Numbered from the stretch's first letter, positions 31,736-44,940 are shown. The stretch is 64,000 bases of DNA from Orobanche coerulescens (GCA_033398695.1 CM065803.1:99436001-99500000); one strand, 5' to 3'. The notes: generated from the letters alone by a model not told the origin. A program made the numbers and translations.

Positions 31736-32885
31736 TCAATGCCACACACTATGGTATCTAATACCCATGTTCTCCGGATGACGCTCCAAGCTAATCTGAG
31801 AAAGTGGCTTAGTCAGTGGATCAGCAACGTTGTCGGCTGAGTCTACTCTATGCAGCAGAATGTATCCCTTGCGAACGAATTCTCTCACGCGATTATACAT
31901 CCTCTCAATGTGTTTTGTACCTTTGTGAAACCTCGGCTCCTAGGCCTATGCTACAACTCTATTATTATCGCATAAAACGAAAAACAGGCAGCGTATCACA
32001 TGATTTCACTATGAAGTTCACCCAGTAACTTCTTAATCCAAAACCTTTCCTTTGGAGGCCTCCGAGGCCGCTTGATACTCAGCCTAACTGGTGGAATCAA
32101 TAGTCGCGCTATGCTTGGCACTATGCCAAGATACTACTCCTTCATTAAGAGTAAAATTTAGCTAGAAGTAGACATAGAGTCGTCTTTCTGTCCTTCGAAG
32201 TCTGAATCAGCGAAGCCCATCATTCAGTTCTCCACCACCATATTTAAGAACCAGATCTCTAGTCCTTCTAAAGTACTTGAGAATGTTCTTTACGATGGTC
32301 TAATGTTCCCTACCTGGGTTAGCCCGAAACCTACTTACCACGCTCCCAGCATGCGCAATGTCAGGTCTCGTACACAATTAAGCATATATAAGGCTACCCA
32401 CTGCCGAAGCATATGGTATATTACTCATTTCCTTTCATTGTTCCTCACTATGAGGACACATCTTCAAGGTTAGTTTTATTCTATGTCGCATCGGTAGGAA
32501 TCCTCTTTTAGAATAATCCATCTTAAATCGCTTTAAGATTTTATCTACATAGAGGGCTTGGGAATGACCTACCATTCTCTTCGCTCTACCCCAGTAGAGT
32601 CAAATTCCAAGAATATAGGTTTCTTCTCCCATATATTTCATAGAAAACTTACTCGAAAACCAAGCTTTCACAGAACTAAGCACTCCTACATTGTTTCCTG
32701 TTAGTATAATGTCATCTACATAAAGTACTAAGAATGCGATCTTGCTCCCACTAACCCTCTTGTATACACAAGGTTCCTCTTTATTTTGCACGAAGTCAAA
32801 TTCTTTGACTGCTTCGTCAAAACAAAGGTCCCAACTACGTGAAGCCTGCTACAGTCCATTTCACGGAGTCTACATCCACCATTGC
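31736..32885 (-). pseudogene. Element B RT C-terminal half and RNase H, decayed
   Basis: The minus-strand reading includes CVYKRVSGSKIAFLVLYVDD and IILTGNN (catalytic YVDD intact, 32600-32791). The pol terminus HPENMGIRYHSVWH is followed by TGA at 31736. Between them are RNase H fragments in all frames. The first half of RT is absent: sequence passes from the integrase-RT linker (about 32890) directly to the KQASR region (about 32850). This is an internal deletion. Confidence 0.8.
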
Positions 32886-32889
32886 TAGG

Positions 32890-34520
32890 TCATAAGTCGC
32901 GGGTCGGTCTCTTGGTTATCACCTGGAACCACGTGGAGACCCAGCTCTTCAAGTGCATAAAACCATACCTCTCAGGTAAATGAGACACCCTACGAGACCT
33001 ACGAGGGGGTTGTACTTGTGTTTCAGAATGTTTGGTTCCAACTTTTTGTACAGGTGTCTCCTGAGGAGTTTCATTGTATTCTTCCAAAGAAATACTCCTA
33101 CCTGCTCCACCTTCCTGAATGAACTCATCTTCCAGGAAGTGTGCTTGCATAGCAACAATGAGCTTTCGATCTTCAGGCATGTAGAATAGATAACCCATCA
33201 TCCCAGATGGGAATCTAATGAAACGTCCCTTCACGGACCTAGCTTCCAATTTCTCCACCTTAGTCTTCTTGACATAGGCGGGACATCCCCAAATCCTAAT
33301 GTGATTAAGACTTGGTTCCTGCCCTCCCACATCTCATGTGGAGTTTTAGGAACGGACTTGGAAGGATATATGTTCAAGATATAAGCAGCATTCAGGAGCG
33401 CATAACCCCACAGGTAAATTGGTAAGTCGGTGTAGCTAAGCATGGAACGAACCATGTCCAACAAGGTTCGGTTCCTTCTTTCCGACATACCATTTAACTG
33501 AGGAGTTCCTGGAGGTGTAAGTTGTGACACTATTCCGTGCTCCTTTAGGAACTCTTCAAACTCAGTGCTCATATACTCACCACCTCGGTCCGACCGAAGT
33601 GCTTTGATATGATTACCAGTTTGTTTTTAGACTAGGTCCTTAAATTCCTGGAATTTCTCCAAGGCCTCGTATTTATGTTTCATTAAGTATACATAACCAT
33701 ACCTAGTATGATCATCTGTAAATGTAATGAAATACTGATATCCATCACGTGCTACTTCATGGCACCACATATGTCGGTATGGATTAATCTAAGTTTATCA
33801 GCGGCTCTTTCAAAAGTCCCTGTGAAGGGGGACTTAGTCATTTTGCCTTTAAGGCAAGATTCACAAGTTGGAAAGGGATCCGATCCCAATGGTCCCATAA
33901 GTCCATCCTTTTCCATTTTGTAAACCTTGGTTTGACCAACATGACCAAGTCTAAGATGCCATTTCAAAACTTTCATCCCTACCACGCTTCCTAGTCATAG
34001 TATTCACAACGACTTTGTTACTTAGGTTTAGATGATACAATCCATTCAACAATGTAGCAGTGCCCACTAGTTTATTTCTAAAATAAATTTTGCAGGAACC
34101 ATCACCAATGAAAAATGAAAAGCCTTTCCGATTTATGACCGGAATGGATACAGTATTTTTATGCCCATTGGGCAAAACAAGTACATCATCTAATGTCAAA
34201 ACAAAGCCGGATTCTAAACCCAAAAGAAGTGATCCTATATCAGTTGCTTCGACACTATCCCCGCTTCCGACAGTAATCATCACTTCCCGAGCTCCAAGCT
34301 TCCTACTTTGTTCCAGATCCTGATTCATGGTACAAATGTGAGAACTAGCACCTGAATCCAGTATCCAAAAAGTAGAAAATACAGTAGCAGAACAATATGT
34401 TTCCAAAACTAAAAGTTCTATACCTGAAGTTCCATGAAGAATCGGACAGTCTCTAGCCAAGTAGACCAGCTCACCGCATTTGAGACATGCGTCCTTCTTC
34501 TTCTTGCTCTTGGGAACCAT
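32890..34520 (-). pseudogene. Element B zinc knuckle, protease and integrase
   Basis: On the minus strand: knuckle CLKCGELVYLARDC (His of CCHC replaced by Tyr), protease FWILDSGASSHICTM (D-S-G intact), the pre-integrase zinc region [16 protein letters not shown] with CESCLKGKM, HTDICG, then after a frameshift integrase [33 protein letters not shown], and IRIWGCPAYVKK. Frames break near 33985, 33750, 33580 and 33250. Confidence 0.88.
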
Positions 34521-34571
34521 CGAGGCCTTGCCCTTACACTTAAGGTCCTTGATTTGTGGTCCCGTCTGCTT

Positions 34572-35303
34572 CTAAGTCTTTTTCTTCTTATTCTTAGACC
34601 TCCGAGGTCCAGAAGAAATCACAAGGGCAGACTCCTTCATCCACGGAGTCTTCATCTGAGACTGAGCGGTCACCAGTTTGTTCATCAACCCTGCTAAGTT
34701 GCAAGCAATATCATTGCAGTTGAAATTCATAACAAACTGTGAGAAGGAATCAGGAAAAGACCGTAGCATAAGGTCGGTTTGAAGAGAAGTATCCATCTTA
34801 AAATCAAGAGCCTCCAATCTCTTGATCATAGATATCATTTTGAGGATGTGGTCCCCAACCTTCTCACCTTCCTTCATCCTTGCACCGAACAGTTGCTTGG
34901 ATATCTCATATCTAGCAGTTTGACTGTGCCCACCATAAAGCTTGGTTAAGTGAGATAAAATCTGCCTAGCAGAAGTCATTTTCTCATGAGCTCTCTGAAG
35001 CTCATTAGACATAGAAGCCATCATATAAGCACGTACTTTTATGTCATCCTTAACCCACTTTTTTTGTTTTTTAATTTCTTCCTGATTGGCTCTAGTCCGC
35101 ACTGGAGGCGCCGGAATGTCCGTCTCCAAGACGTATCCCAGTGCCTCTATACTGAGGACAATCATCAGGTTGCGGAGCCAGTCCACAAAGTTAGGTCCTA
35201 TTAAGGTGTTCTTTTCGAGTAGTATAGCGAGTGGATTCATTGTCATATTGAGAGTTGAGTTTGTCTGCATTAAGTACGACAGATTTATTAGTGACTTGTT
35301 CAA
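34572..35303 (-). pseudogene. Element B Gag, separated by a stop
   Basis: A 243-codon frame with copia gag blocks: LIGPNFVDWLRNLMIVLS, DIKVRAYMMASMSNELQ, QTARYEISKQLFGARM, MDTSLQTDLMLRSFPDSFS. A stop at 34572 (after KNKKKKT) separates it from the knuckle and protease in the same general region. Start is probably the internal Met at MNPLAILL, the usual N-terminus of this group. B and K gags are of the same copia type but different families. Confidence 0.85.
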
Positions 35304-36814
35304 TTATGATCTGAGTATATAATTAAGGTATTTTCTATTCATTTAACCCAACTCCCACTATTTTTATCAGAATAACAAACTCCCATGTGAAACCCGGAAG
35401 TATTTTTCGCATTACTTCATAGTGGTGATCGAGTTCTTTATAAATTTTAATAGAGGGCAACCGAATAGGTTTCTGGTCTATTAATTTTCATAAAGTGGTG
35501 TCCAACACCAACCCATCTAATGGATGATTCGATCTTCTTTTTCCCCTTGTTCATTCCCCTCAACCTATACGGTTTCTATGGTTCGTGAACAAGTTAAGTT
35601 TATACCATCGATGCAAATCAGTTTCACAATTGAATCTTATCCGGCAACCGAACAGGTTTCTTGGGATAAAATTTGCTCCAACCGAAGGCATCCAATGCGC
35701 TCTCGGTAATTTATCGATCCTCACCGAACGACTACCCCAATAACTCGGAACCATAGCACATCCGGTTTGGATTTTAATTTTCCGAAAGCTCGATGGAGGG
35801 AAGAAAAACCTTGAAACCTTTTAAACTTAATAATTTGTCGTGGGAGAATTTTCGCGATTAATGTTACACTTTGCACATTAATTCATTCAAGTGCATTTGT
35901 AGCATTCATACTATATGAATAAAACATTCACAACCTAGTTGCTACCAACATGTAGTTCATGGACCGTTCCTAGAACAAAAACATCGTAATCTAATTACAA
36001 GTCTTCGGTCTCGAATCTTCGTCTTCTCGAACAATCTTCCTCCGGTCTTCGTCATTACATATAAATTTTACATTGAAAAATTTCCTCCTAGATACAAATA
36101 TTTCTAGTAAAATAAATAGGCTATAAAACGGCCTTTACAACCCAATCGAAAAACGATTCAAAAACCAGGTCCACGAACTACATCACCATTAAAAAATAAT
36201 CCAACCATTACATTAAATTAAATGGCAATATTGATTAATCTAAATATTGATCTAATCAATAAAAATTAATCCAACTTTTAGAATTAATCCAATAAATTCA
36301 CATAACCGTTAATTTTAATTTGTTTCGGGCAAAAATAAATATTTCATTAAATTAATTCCCTTAAAAATAAAATTACCATAATTATATTTTAGTCAAATTA
36401 AATCCAATTTAATTTGAGGAAAATTAATTTACCGAACGAAATATAAAAAACGGAGCCGAAAACACAAGGCCCGGGCCAAGCCATGCGGCGTAGGGGGCCG
36501 GCCAGTAGCCAAATTTTCAAGACTCATTGCCCAGCTGATCCGCTGACCCCGGCCATTTCCGAGTCACGGTCCGGCCATTTTCCCAGCTCGTCTTTTCGTC
36601 CCGAATCCGAAAATAATATTTTTTAATTTTTATATTACACAATTAAATCAGTTTTTCAAAAGAAAAATAGATTTATATTGTAACATAAAATCATGAAAAA
36701 TAATTTTTAGATGAACAATTAAACATTAACAATTAAAACAATTATGATTCTAAATCATAAAAAATAACCAAGCATTCCAAATGCTAAAAATCGTATATAC
36801 GATCGAAAGACCTC
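35304..36814 (-). other. B leader, non-coding
   Basis: 1.5 kb between PBS and gag, AT-rich, no coding similarity seen. GC rises at about 36465-36600 without a recognisable motif. Confidence 0.6.
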
Positions 36815-36826
36815 GCTCCGATACCA
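36815..36826 (-). promoter_or_regulatory. Primer-binding site of B
   Basis: Minus-strand TGGTATCGGAGC lies 1 bp after the 5' LTR terminus. Confidence 0.88.
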
Positions 36827-36827
36827 C

Positions 36828-37947
36828 TATTGGGATTCGGTGCCTATAACGAAGGCGCAGCGGAAGCAATATACGAATCTAATTCGATCCGAATCCCTAA
36901 AGAGGATCGATCAAGCTACGTATATACGAATATAAAACGAAACGAAGTGAGATACGAAATCATACCCTCGTAGTCCGTTGATTAAATGGTGAGAAGATGT
37001 TGTCCCTTGCAAATTCAATCCGCAACAAGCTCTTGGATGATCCAACGCCGAAATCACTGCATCTCTACTTGCCACGCGCAGGAGAAACGATCGGAATGAT
37101 AACCACCCAATTAACCTCCAAGGTTACGGCTAGAATCGGATGATGAAGCTATTAAATGTGATTATAACACTCTAAGTGTATAACTCACTATCTCTCAATA
37201 TTTTTCTCACAATTTTCTCTAAGAAAATATCAAGATAGTTATGGTGAAGATGATGAAGATGAAGATAACTCACAAAGTTTCTCTCTCTTCCTTTCAAAAT
37301 GAATGAACCGTATCATTACCATGAGAATGAGGAGAGAAGACTTTTATTCTAGTCTTACAATGATTCATCAAATCATTCACAAGACAAACTTGTCCCCTTA
37401 ATAATAAACATCTCATGTTTATTAAATACACCTCATGAGATGTCTTTTGATATAAAATCAAAAGTCTTCCACCAGGCAAGGTGGAAGACAAGTCATCTTG
37501 TCAAGGTGTCTGTGTGTGTGGGGTGGGGGTGGGGGGGGGGGCATGTTGAAAGTTTAGGGAGTTCGGTTCGTTTTGGACTCCCTCAAGTCAATCCGATAAA
37601 CTCTATTTCGTCTCGATGTATTTATATCAATCAGTTAATCCAATTAACTGATTATATCAAATACAATATATAATTCATTTCTCTAGGAAATAATTATATA
37701 TATATGAATCAAATTAATAACCTAGTAATTTATTTAACTCAATAGGCCGTAAATTAATTTATCCAATAAATTAATTTAGACATCCAATGTCCCGAAATTA
37801 ATTAGACATCCAATGTCCAATAAATTAGATATCCAATATCTAATATTCATAAAGAGAGAATAAGCTCGATTCATTCCATCGTCAATCCTATTGCGCGACT
37901 CGGTAGGTCCGTCTCAGTTAGCAATGGGAGGAACCAAAGAGTAGTAG
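36828..37947 (-). repeat. Element B 5' LTR, segment 1
   Basis: It matches 17520-18616. It contains a GT then G-rich expansion (37508-37541), where the other LTR has only GTGTTGGGGGGCG. Interrupted by D after AGTAG (37943-37947). Confidence 0.92.
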
Positions 37948-40882
37948 TGTAACACTCCTAATCCACTCAGGGATATTACACGCCGTAGATCCTTTCCTCA
38001 AGGATCTACTAGGCTGGTAGACAACGTTGAACATCTCAACAATGCCTTTAAGGCTAAAAATGACTCTGTAGACCGATTTGGTCTTTCAATAAATACATAC
38101 AACTCAATACATGCCCACGCAGGGGTCGAATACATAATGCTCCCGTACAACGAGGAAAATATACTGCAGTGGAAATAAAATACAACTGAACCAATACAAC
38201 AACGTACGATTCCTCATGTGATTAGTATCGATCATCTTTCATCATCTTTAGTGCCGACCCTATGTTATGCTCCCAAAACCTGAATGCAAAAACAGACATC
38301 CACCCCCCGAATACTCGAGGGTTAGCAAAACTCCACTGTTTTGCTAGTGCAAGAACAAAGTGCAAAATACGAGTCATACAATTCACATTCCACGAATAAC
38401 AATAACCAGGAATCCTCAAAAAGCCAAACGTAACGAAAAGTACTTCCCGAGGCAAGAGTTTGGGAAAAACATTCCAAAACCAAAAGATCACCAATCAGGG
38501 GAAACAATTTATAAAACAGTTTAAAATGCCATCGAGAGTTTTAATAGAAAACAATTTAGGATTACCGAATCCTTCTCTTTCCAAAATCAACAGGGGTCAC
38601 AGCCCAGAGGTTTTGTTTTCACAAATGAAACCAACAACAATACACAAGGTTAAAACCCACATCACGCGTCCTCGACGGACATAAAATGCACACGCACTCG
38701 TGAAGTTTTACTCGTGAATCCAGGGCTATACCATTGGACTCCCTCCGTGGCCCCATCGAACCCTCTCGAGGTGAGCAAACACATTCACAAAACATACACG
38801 CACAGGCATCGCTTAGGACCGGGACGAAGCCACAAATCCCACCCGAGGCCTCTAAGGACCCTCCCGAGCTGGCTAGCGAAACAAACTCAAACCACCCATA
38901 AGTTATCTTGACATCGTACTCGCAAGTACCAATTCTCGGAGCCCTCTCCAGACCTACCCGATTAGATAACCTTATGGTCAAATCATACACACTGGCTGTA
39001 CTCGCAAGTACACGCCGCCGGAGGCCTCACAGGTCCCTACCCGGTCAAACATCAATCGAACATACCCACAAGTTATCGTGACATCGCACTCGCAAGTGAC
39101 GATTCTCGGAGCCCTCTCCAGACCTACCCGAATTGATAACCTTGTGGTCAAATCATCAATGCATCAAGTTCACAACAATAAGGGTTTCACATTTGCCACA
39201 ATCACAAACACATCAAATCATGAGTTAATGCAACCAACACTTAGCAAAACACCACGTCAAACCATAACGCACCGAAAAGAGATAATATGTGTATATATAT
39301 ATATATTATCAAAGCATAACAACAACAACAAGTGAATTCATAGGGTTCACTTAATCATTCACGGGGCACAATATTCACAAAACACACGCGTTTTGAAAGT
39401 GAGCCCTTAACGAGGCTAAACCGAATCTTTTGAAAGTTCAAATCAAACGATCAAACAAACACATAGAGACGATCACTAATTATCATATTCACAAAGCAAG
39501 AATTGTATGGACAAGGTACTTGCCTAGGAACCACGTTCGTAACAAGACGACGGATGGAATGCGGTCGAACAGCCCCGAACGCCCGAACACTATCAAGAAC
39601 GCGATAGCACCGAAATTACTACGGGAAAACACCACACGAATCATCAATCACCAACGGAATTCAACATCGGAATCATCGAGCACCTATAATACTCTGTTAG
39701 GAACAATAAAACATGATTACCACGAGAATCAAGGCCGAAAACAACGGAAATCCCAACAAACTATCAAAGGGAACTCATTCAGACATTTAATCGGACATTA
39801 AATATTCAAGACCCTTCAAGAATAAAGAAATCAACCCTCGAGTCGAACGAACCAAAGGTACGAGTATCCAATCCGTAGAACAAGTTCAAAACAACGTTTA
39901 TACAACAATTAATTGATCAAAAACGGATTGGAATCGAAATCAAAAGGAAAATCCCCAAAATCTTCAAAAACAAGGGTTCAAGCCAAAATACCTTGATTCG
40001 GACGAAGAACACGGATTAGATGATGATAATAATCATGATTCAAGCTTCCCAACTGATGTATTAGTGATCTCCGATCAAAACCATCGATTTCTATCGAAGG
40101 ATCGCGAAAAAAGAAGAAGAAAAGTGGAAATGGCCGAGTGACCCGGTGCCCAGGCCTTAAATAGCCGGTACCTGCCGGACGCTTACGTACGTAATCGGCC
40201 ATGGCTTACGTACGTAACCGGCCATGGCCGAACTCACTGTCCAATTCTATCGGCAGTGTTACGTACGTTACCGGCCAGGCCTTACGTACGTAATAGGCCT
40301 TATGGCCGTAACTGCCAGACACTTACGTACATAACTCGGCCAGGTGTGGCCTGGCCCCAAGATGCCCGGCCATGACTCGGCCGTGGCCAACTCCGACGGC
40401 CCAGACGACCCCAAAACCCGAACCTGAATATGAATCGAAGACACGGTTACGAAGTACTCTCAAATACGAATTCGAGCACTAAGAGAACACACGGTTCCGA
40501 CTACCCGAAGGCTCGAATTTCGACAACAGAAGGTAATTACCCCAAACTTTGGGAAATTACGAAAATGGCCCAAAACGTCCGAAATACACGATACACGATC
40601 GAAACACCAAGCCAAAGCTTACAACATGAATAATAACATTAAATGAACTTACGGGAAACTCGAAACAACAGTTTCGGACGAGATTCGCAAGAATCGAACT
40701 TAAGCACGGAAAAGCCGCTTAAGAACACGGAACTCAACAAAACGATACCGAAACGAACTCGGACATCAAAAAGGGCAGAATTAAATATTCTCAAAATGAC
40801 GAAACGGTCATGAAAGAGTCATCAAAATGGACTTCCGCCAAAAAAAAGAAAATTACCGGAAATCGAAATTGCGGGTATTACA
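37948..40882 (-). mobile_element. Solo gypsy-type LTR D in the 5' LTR of B
   Basis: 2935 bp with minus-strand ends TGTAATACCC...GAGTGTTACA and a perfect TSD AGTAG (37943-37947, 40883-40887). Removing it restores the B LTR exactly (AGAGTAGTAGCACCACC, as at 18603). It has no interior genes, so it is a solo LTR left by LTR-LTR recombination. Its start resembles G (GCAATTTC, TTGGCGGAAG, CCGTTTCGTCATT), so D and G are related families. It contains at least three CTCGGAG...CTCT-type units around 38750-39130 and palindromes near 40183-40334. Confidence 0.92.
40157..40334 (-). promoter_or_regulatory. D U3 promoter: TTACGTACGTAA palindromes and TATA
   Basis: Five copies of the palindrome TTACGTACGTAA lie at 40183, 40206, 40259 (one mismatch), 40282 and 40323 (one mismatch), separated by GGCC-rich spacers. 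On the minus strand a TATA-like GGCTATTTAAGG follows about 20 bp downstream (near 40157). TACGTA is a known bZIP A-box core; the link here is inference. Confidence 0.65.
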
Positions 40883-41823
40883 AGTAGCACCACCTAGCCA
40901 GCCTGGCGGCCTACACTGTACCCTAACTGAGAAAGAATGATGGGGATCATTCAAATACCTTTCTGTCGTGAATACCAGTATATGTATAAACTCTTCTTTC
41001 AAATGTCCCGATCAAGTTATAGGGTCACGGTCAGTCAAACCCTATCTATACTTGACGCTATGCATGGGTTAATGCAAATTGAGATCATCGAGCTCTCGTG
41101 TATCCAATACAACTAGCTCCAATGCTTTGGCCAAAGACTTATGATCTCATCTGTTAACAACCGCATAGGACATATAACTCGTTCACTTACGGGAGAAAGA
41201 ATCACATCTTGGTATTCAGTAGAACCTGCTACTTGCCCGTGAAGATGCACGTCGAGGTTGACCCCCACCTTCCGGTTATCTGGGTCGAACTACTCTAATG
41301 AAAATCTTAACGTCACAAGCACATCCCTACTAAATCCTCAAGTCGAAGGTTCACGAATACCTATCATAACCTTTCGATTCCGTCATTGACTGTCCCGGAG
41401 TGAAATTCGTGTGACGAATCGAGGGTGAGTCAGTTCGAGTATACTAATCTCATTAGCATACCTATAACATGTGCTCCCACTAACCATTAGTGTTCGACAG
41501 GCATTCTCCAAGTCAAAGAACACGTCATACACGTATTCATATAAACTTAACGCCCAGTCAAGTTTCATCGACTTGCGAACGATTAAGTATTTGAGCCATA
41601 AACCTTTCCAATGCCAATCCTCTTATCCAACATGGAGTGGAATGTTTTGGTCTCAAATAAACGGACTAGTTTCTATATATATATTTACGAGTCCGGAATG
41701 CCAATAACTACCAGTAAATAAAGAAACATACAATTGCCTTCTGATAATGAATTACATAATAATAAGTACAATGCCCTCACTCAAAACATACCCTGAGTGG
41801 CATTCGAGGGCATACTCCTAACA
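40883..41823 (-). repeat. Element B 5' LTR, segment 2
   Basis: It continues from AGTAGCACCACC to ACTCCTAACA, the outer end of B, followed by the TSD TTTTC (41824-41828). Confidence 0.92.
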
Positions 41824-41828
41824 TTTTC

Positions 41829-42603
41829 ATCCTCAGTCAAATAGTCAGACTGAGTGGACGATCCATACGTTAGAGGATATGTTGCGGGATTGTGCCCTAG
41901 ACTGGAGTAATGAGTGGGAACTTCATTTTTCGTTGATCGAGTGTGTCTACAATAACAGTTGGCATGCATCGATCAAAATGGCACCATTTGAGGCACTTTA
42001 TGGTAGGCGGTGTAGATCGCCATTATGTTGGAATGAGGCTTCGGAGTTAGTCGGAACGGAACCGGATATGTTGATGGAGACTCTAAGGAAAAGATTTCTA
42101 TTATCCGAGAGCAGTTGTTGACTACCCATAGCCGTCAGAAATCTTATACTGATACTCGTCATGGAGCTTTGTAATTCGAAGTGGGAGACCATGTTCTACT
42201 CAAGATGTCGCCGACAAAAGGAGTTTTCTGCTTCGGGAAAAACGGTAAACTTAGTCCGAGGTATATCGGGCCGTTTGAAATTTTGGACAAGGTTGGAGAT
42301 TTGGCTTATCGCTTGGCATTGCCTCCTGCTTTGAGTCATGTCCATAGCATTTTTCATGTTTCTCAGTTGAGAAAGTACGTGCCAGATCCAAGTCATATTA
42401 TCGACTATAGTGAGATTGATGTAGCCGAGGATGTTACCTTTCCAGAGAGACTGGTGAAGATCCTTGAATGTCGTGAGAAACAGCTTCGGCACAAAACCAT
42501 TCCGTTGGTTAAAGTGCAATGGTCGAGACATGGAGTGAAGGAGGTGACTTGGGAGACGGAAGAGAAGATGCAATCGGAATACCCCGAACTTGTTATTTCT
42601 TAA
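41829..42603 (+). pseudogene. Element A integrase C-terminus with chromodomain-like end
   Basis: It resumes the A integrase (HPQSNSQTEWTIHTLEDMLR; the catalytic Glu aligns in SQTE), then MAPFEALYGRRCRSP, a frameshift near 42090, a TAA at about 42170, and GDHVLLKMSPTKGV, RYIGPFEILDKVGDLAYRL (GPY/F module) and HSIFHVSQLRKYVPD. The tail ILECREKQLRHKTIPLVKVQ with VTWETEEKMQSEYP is the chromodomain-like motif of Tekay/Del chromoviruses, which in relatives can direct insertion to particular chromatin. The natural stop is TAA at 42601. Confidence 0.9.
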
Positions 42604-42624
42604 GTTTCGGGACAAAACTTCTTT

Positions 42625-42638
42625 TTAGAGGGGGAGAA
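42625..42638 (+). promoter_or_regulatory. Polypurine tract of A
   Basis: TTTAGAGGGGGAGAA directly precedes the 3' LTR start TGTAATACC at 42639. Confidence 0.88.
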
Positions 42639-44630
42639 TGTAATACCTATATTTTTCATGAATTTTGACTTTGGCGTTCTTTCGCTTTTGTCGCTCTTGT
42701 AAGCGCCTATTGAGATCTTGTTGATTCTAGAGTTTCGTGTCCTTCAGAACATATTTGTAGTGATCGGACTTTGCAACGGTATTATTGAATGAAGTAGATA
42801 GTGCACGCTAGGAGTGAGCTAATGCACGCTATTACTGTCTGAGTACCGCACGCTAGATTCTCCAGTAGCGCACGCTAATGGTCCGAGTTGGGCAGAGGCA
42901 GTAGCCGAGTTTTGCTCTGTGGACTAGCAGTTAGCGCACGCTAGGCGTGTGCTAACGCACGCTATCGGAGTTGAGTAGCGCGCGCCAGCATCGCCTGTAG
43001 CGCATGCAAATTACTCGGGTATGGCAGTGGCAGTAGGTTGGGTTTTTGTTCTCTGGACGAACAGTTAGCGCATGCTAGGCGTGGGCTAGTGCATGCTAGC
43101 GGTGTTGCGTAGCACGCGCTAGTGCCAGATGTAGCGCACGCTAGTGGGTTGGGCAGTGAGTCCGGAATTTCTGCATGGTAGCAGTTAGCGCACGCAACAC
43201 TATTTGTAGCATATGCTATCGACACAGGTCAGAGGCTACTAGACTACCGGGTGACCCCATTAGCGCGTGCTATACTCGGGAATTAGTGCATGCTAATTAA
43301 ACACAGTATATATGTTGGGTCAGCCGCATTCTTCGCCATTTTTCTTCGCATTTCTTACTCCTCCGACGAGAGCACGCAGTAGAGGCGATCCTGAGGCGTT
43401 TTGGAACGATTTTTCATCATCCATCACCATCTTTGGTTGGATAACAAGGATTTTACAACATCCAATTCGTTCTTTCTCTCAGAATCAAGGTAAATTCCTT
43501 AGAACCCTAGTTTGGGGAATGTTTGGGTATTTTTCTTAGATCCGTCTGATTTATCTATTTTGAAGCTTGAAATCCTTGAGATTATGATGTATCTACCCCG
43601 TACCCATGTTTCCCTTATGGTTATCCGAATTTTATTGTGTATTACTTGAAGTGGAGAGGGTTTGGATGATTTTGAACCTCTATGTGAATACTTTGAAGAT
43701 TTATGAATCGTAAAAGGGGGGTTTCAGGAGTCTTCCTTGGGAGTTGAGTATTGATGATTGATTATCGTATTCCTTACGAATCTTTGAGGTCCGGAAGTGT
43801 GTTCTTGGACCTCTCGGGCTTAAGCACCATTTTCACTTCGATTCTAATGTCTCAAAGGCAAGTATATATTTATGATTGTACATTCTCGACTTTGAAAGTG
43901 AGGTATATGAATTGTATGATTGTATATATTCATTCTGGGAGGGTCCAATGAGGCCTCAAAGGGTTCCGTTGCCGTTAGTGCGGTTCCGCGAATATTTTGG
44001 GGTTAACCACTCTGGGAGGGTCCGACGGGGCCTCAGAGGGTTCCGTTGCCATTGGTGCGGTTCCATGGTTAATCACGTATGTATTGGAACGAGATGTTAT
44101 GAGATTTAGTTATTCCGGAATACTAGTCTTGAGTTGATGAAATGATGATTACATTTACTTTATTGTCGAGAATTATTGTGTTTCATATTCGATATACTTG
44201 TACTAGCTATCCGACGGCTAACCCCTTTTGGGGGAAATACCTTTCATGTATTTCAGGATCCAGGAGAGGAGAAAGGCTTGTACCGGGTCGGCATGAAGAT
44301 GATGGGCAAGAGTGATGCTGTGTCTTGATTCCGTCTGTGTTTGTACTTTATTCCATTCGGTATAGTTATACTTGGAATGGTTTGAATACTCGAGTAATGT
44401 TTTAGACGTTCATGATGTTGTGGCCTGTGTTGCCCTGAGTTTTATTTCCCGATGTATTGTATTATGTCCGATTGATTATTACATTGGCGTCATTCTTATT
44501 GCCTTCTATTGGAGTTATATTTAGACCTCATCGGTCGAAAATTATGGTTCCACGTAATTATTAGCCTTATGGGTCCCACAGAGGGGTTCACGACCCTGTA
44601 ATATACCCTGAATAACTCGGGGGTGTTACA
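42639..44630 (+). repeat. Element A 3' LTR
   Basis: 1992 bp, direct repeat of 11449-13406, with the motif array at 42798-43290, TATA at about 43307 and two hairpin units (about 43932 and 44007). Followed by TSD TTGGA. Confidence 0.93.
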
Positions 44631-44940
44631 TTGGAGTTGTTGATCCACCTCTAATTATGATTAACGAGCGTCCAGACCACTTCGAAGCTTTCCAGAGTTT
44701 CAACTGATTGTCTTCGTATTTGATCTTCTAAACCCCTTGTTTGTTAGAATTACATACTTGTTTAGTGTTAGACTCGTGTTTTGGTTGTTGTACTGCTTGG
44801 ATTAAGCAACCGTATTGACGTGTTCGTTTTTTTCGTAAACACTTTTTCATAGTGAATTGGACCGCATCACCTTTTGCACGCTATCAGCAGCAGATAACGT
44901 GTGTTATCTAAGGTCGCCTTGATTTGATTTTTTCTTGTTT
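44631..44940 (+). repeat. Gypsy LTR fragment M, right part
   Basis: Continuation of the fragment at 11195-11448 past the TTGGA duplicate. No genes. One GCACGCTATC motif lies at about 44876. It ends where the 3' end of E (TTTTAAGTTTCGGGATGAAAC) begins. Confidence 0.5.

Larger units (their letters stand above)
17520..41823 (-). mobile_element. Copia element B, inserted in the A integrase
   Basis: LTRs at 17520-18955 plus 31124-31721 (3' LTR, split by C) and 36828-37947 plus 40883-41823 (5' LTR, split by D) flank a minus-strand copia interior. Ends are TGTTAGGA...TCCYAATA. The TSD TTTTC (17515-17519, 41824-41828) is perfect, and removal of B restores the integrase frame of A across LSTYF-HPQS. 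The PBS is TGGTATCGGAGC. The coding region has frameshifts and a large RT deletion, so it is not autonomous. Confidence 0.93.
11449..44630 (+). mobile_element. Gypsy element A (Tekay/Del-like chromovirus)
   Basis: LTRs 11449-13406 and 42639-44630 (TGTAATACC...GGTGTTACA) flank PBS, gag, protease, reverse transcriptase, RNase H, integrase and a chromodomain-like end, in gypsy order. The TSD is TTGGA (11444-11448 and 44631-44635), perfect. Without the B nest the element would be about 8.9 kb. In the first 105 bp of the LTRs I count six differences, so it is older than C, F and L. The coding region carries many stops and at least five frameshifts, so it is dead. Confidence 0.93.
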
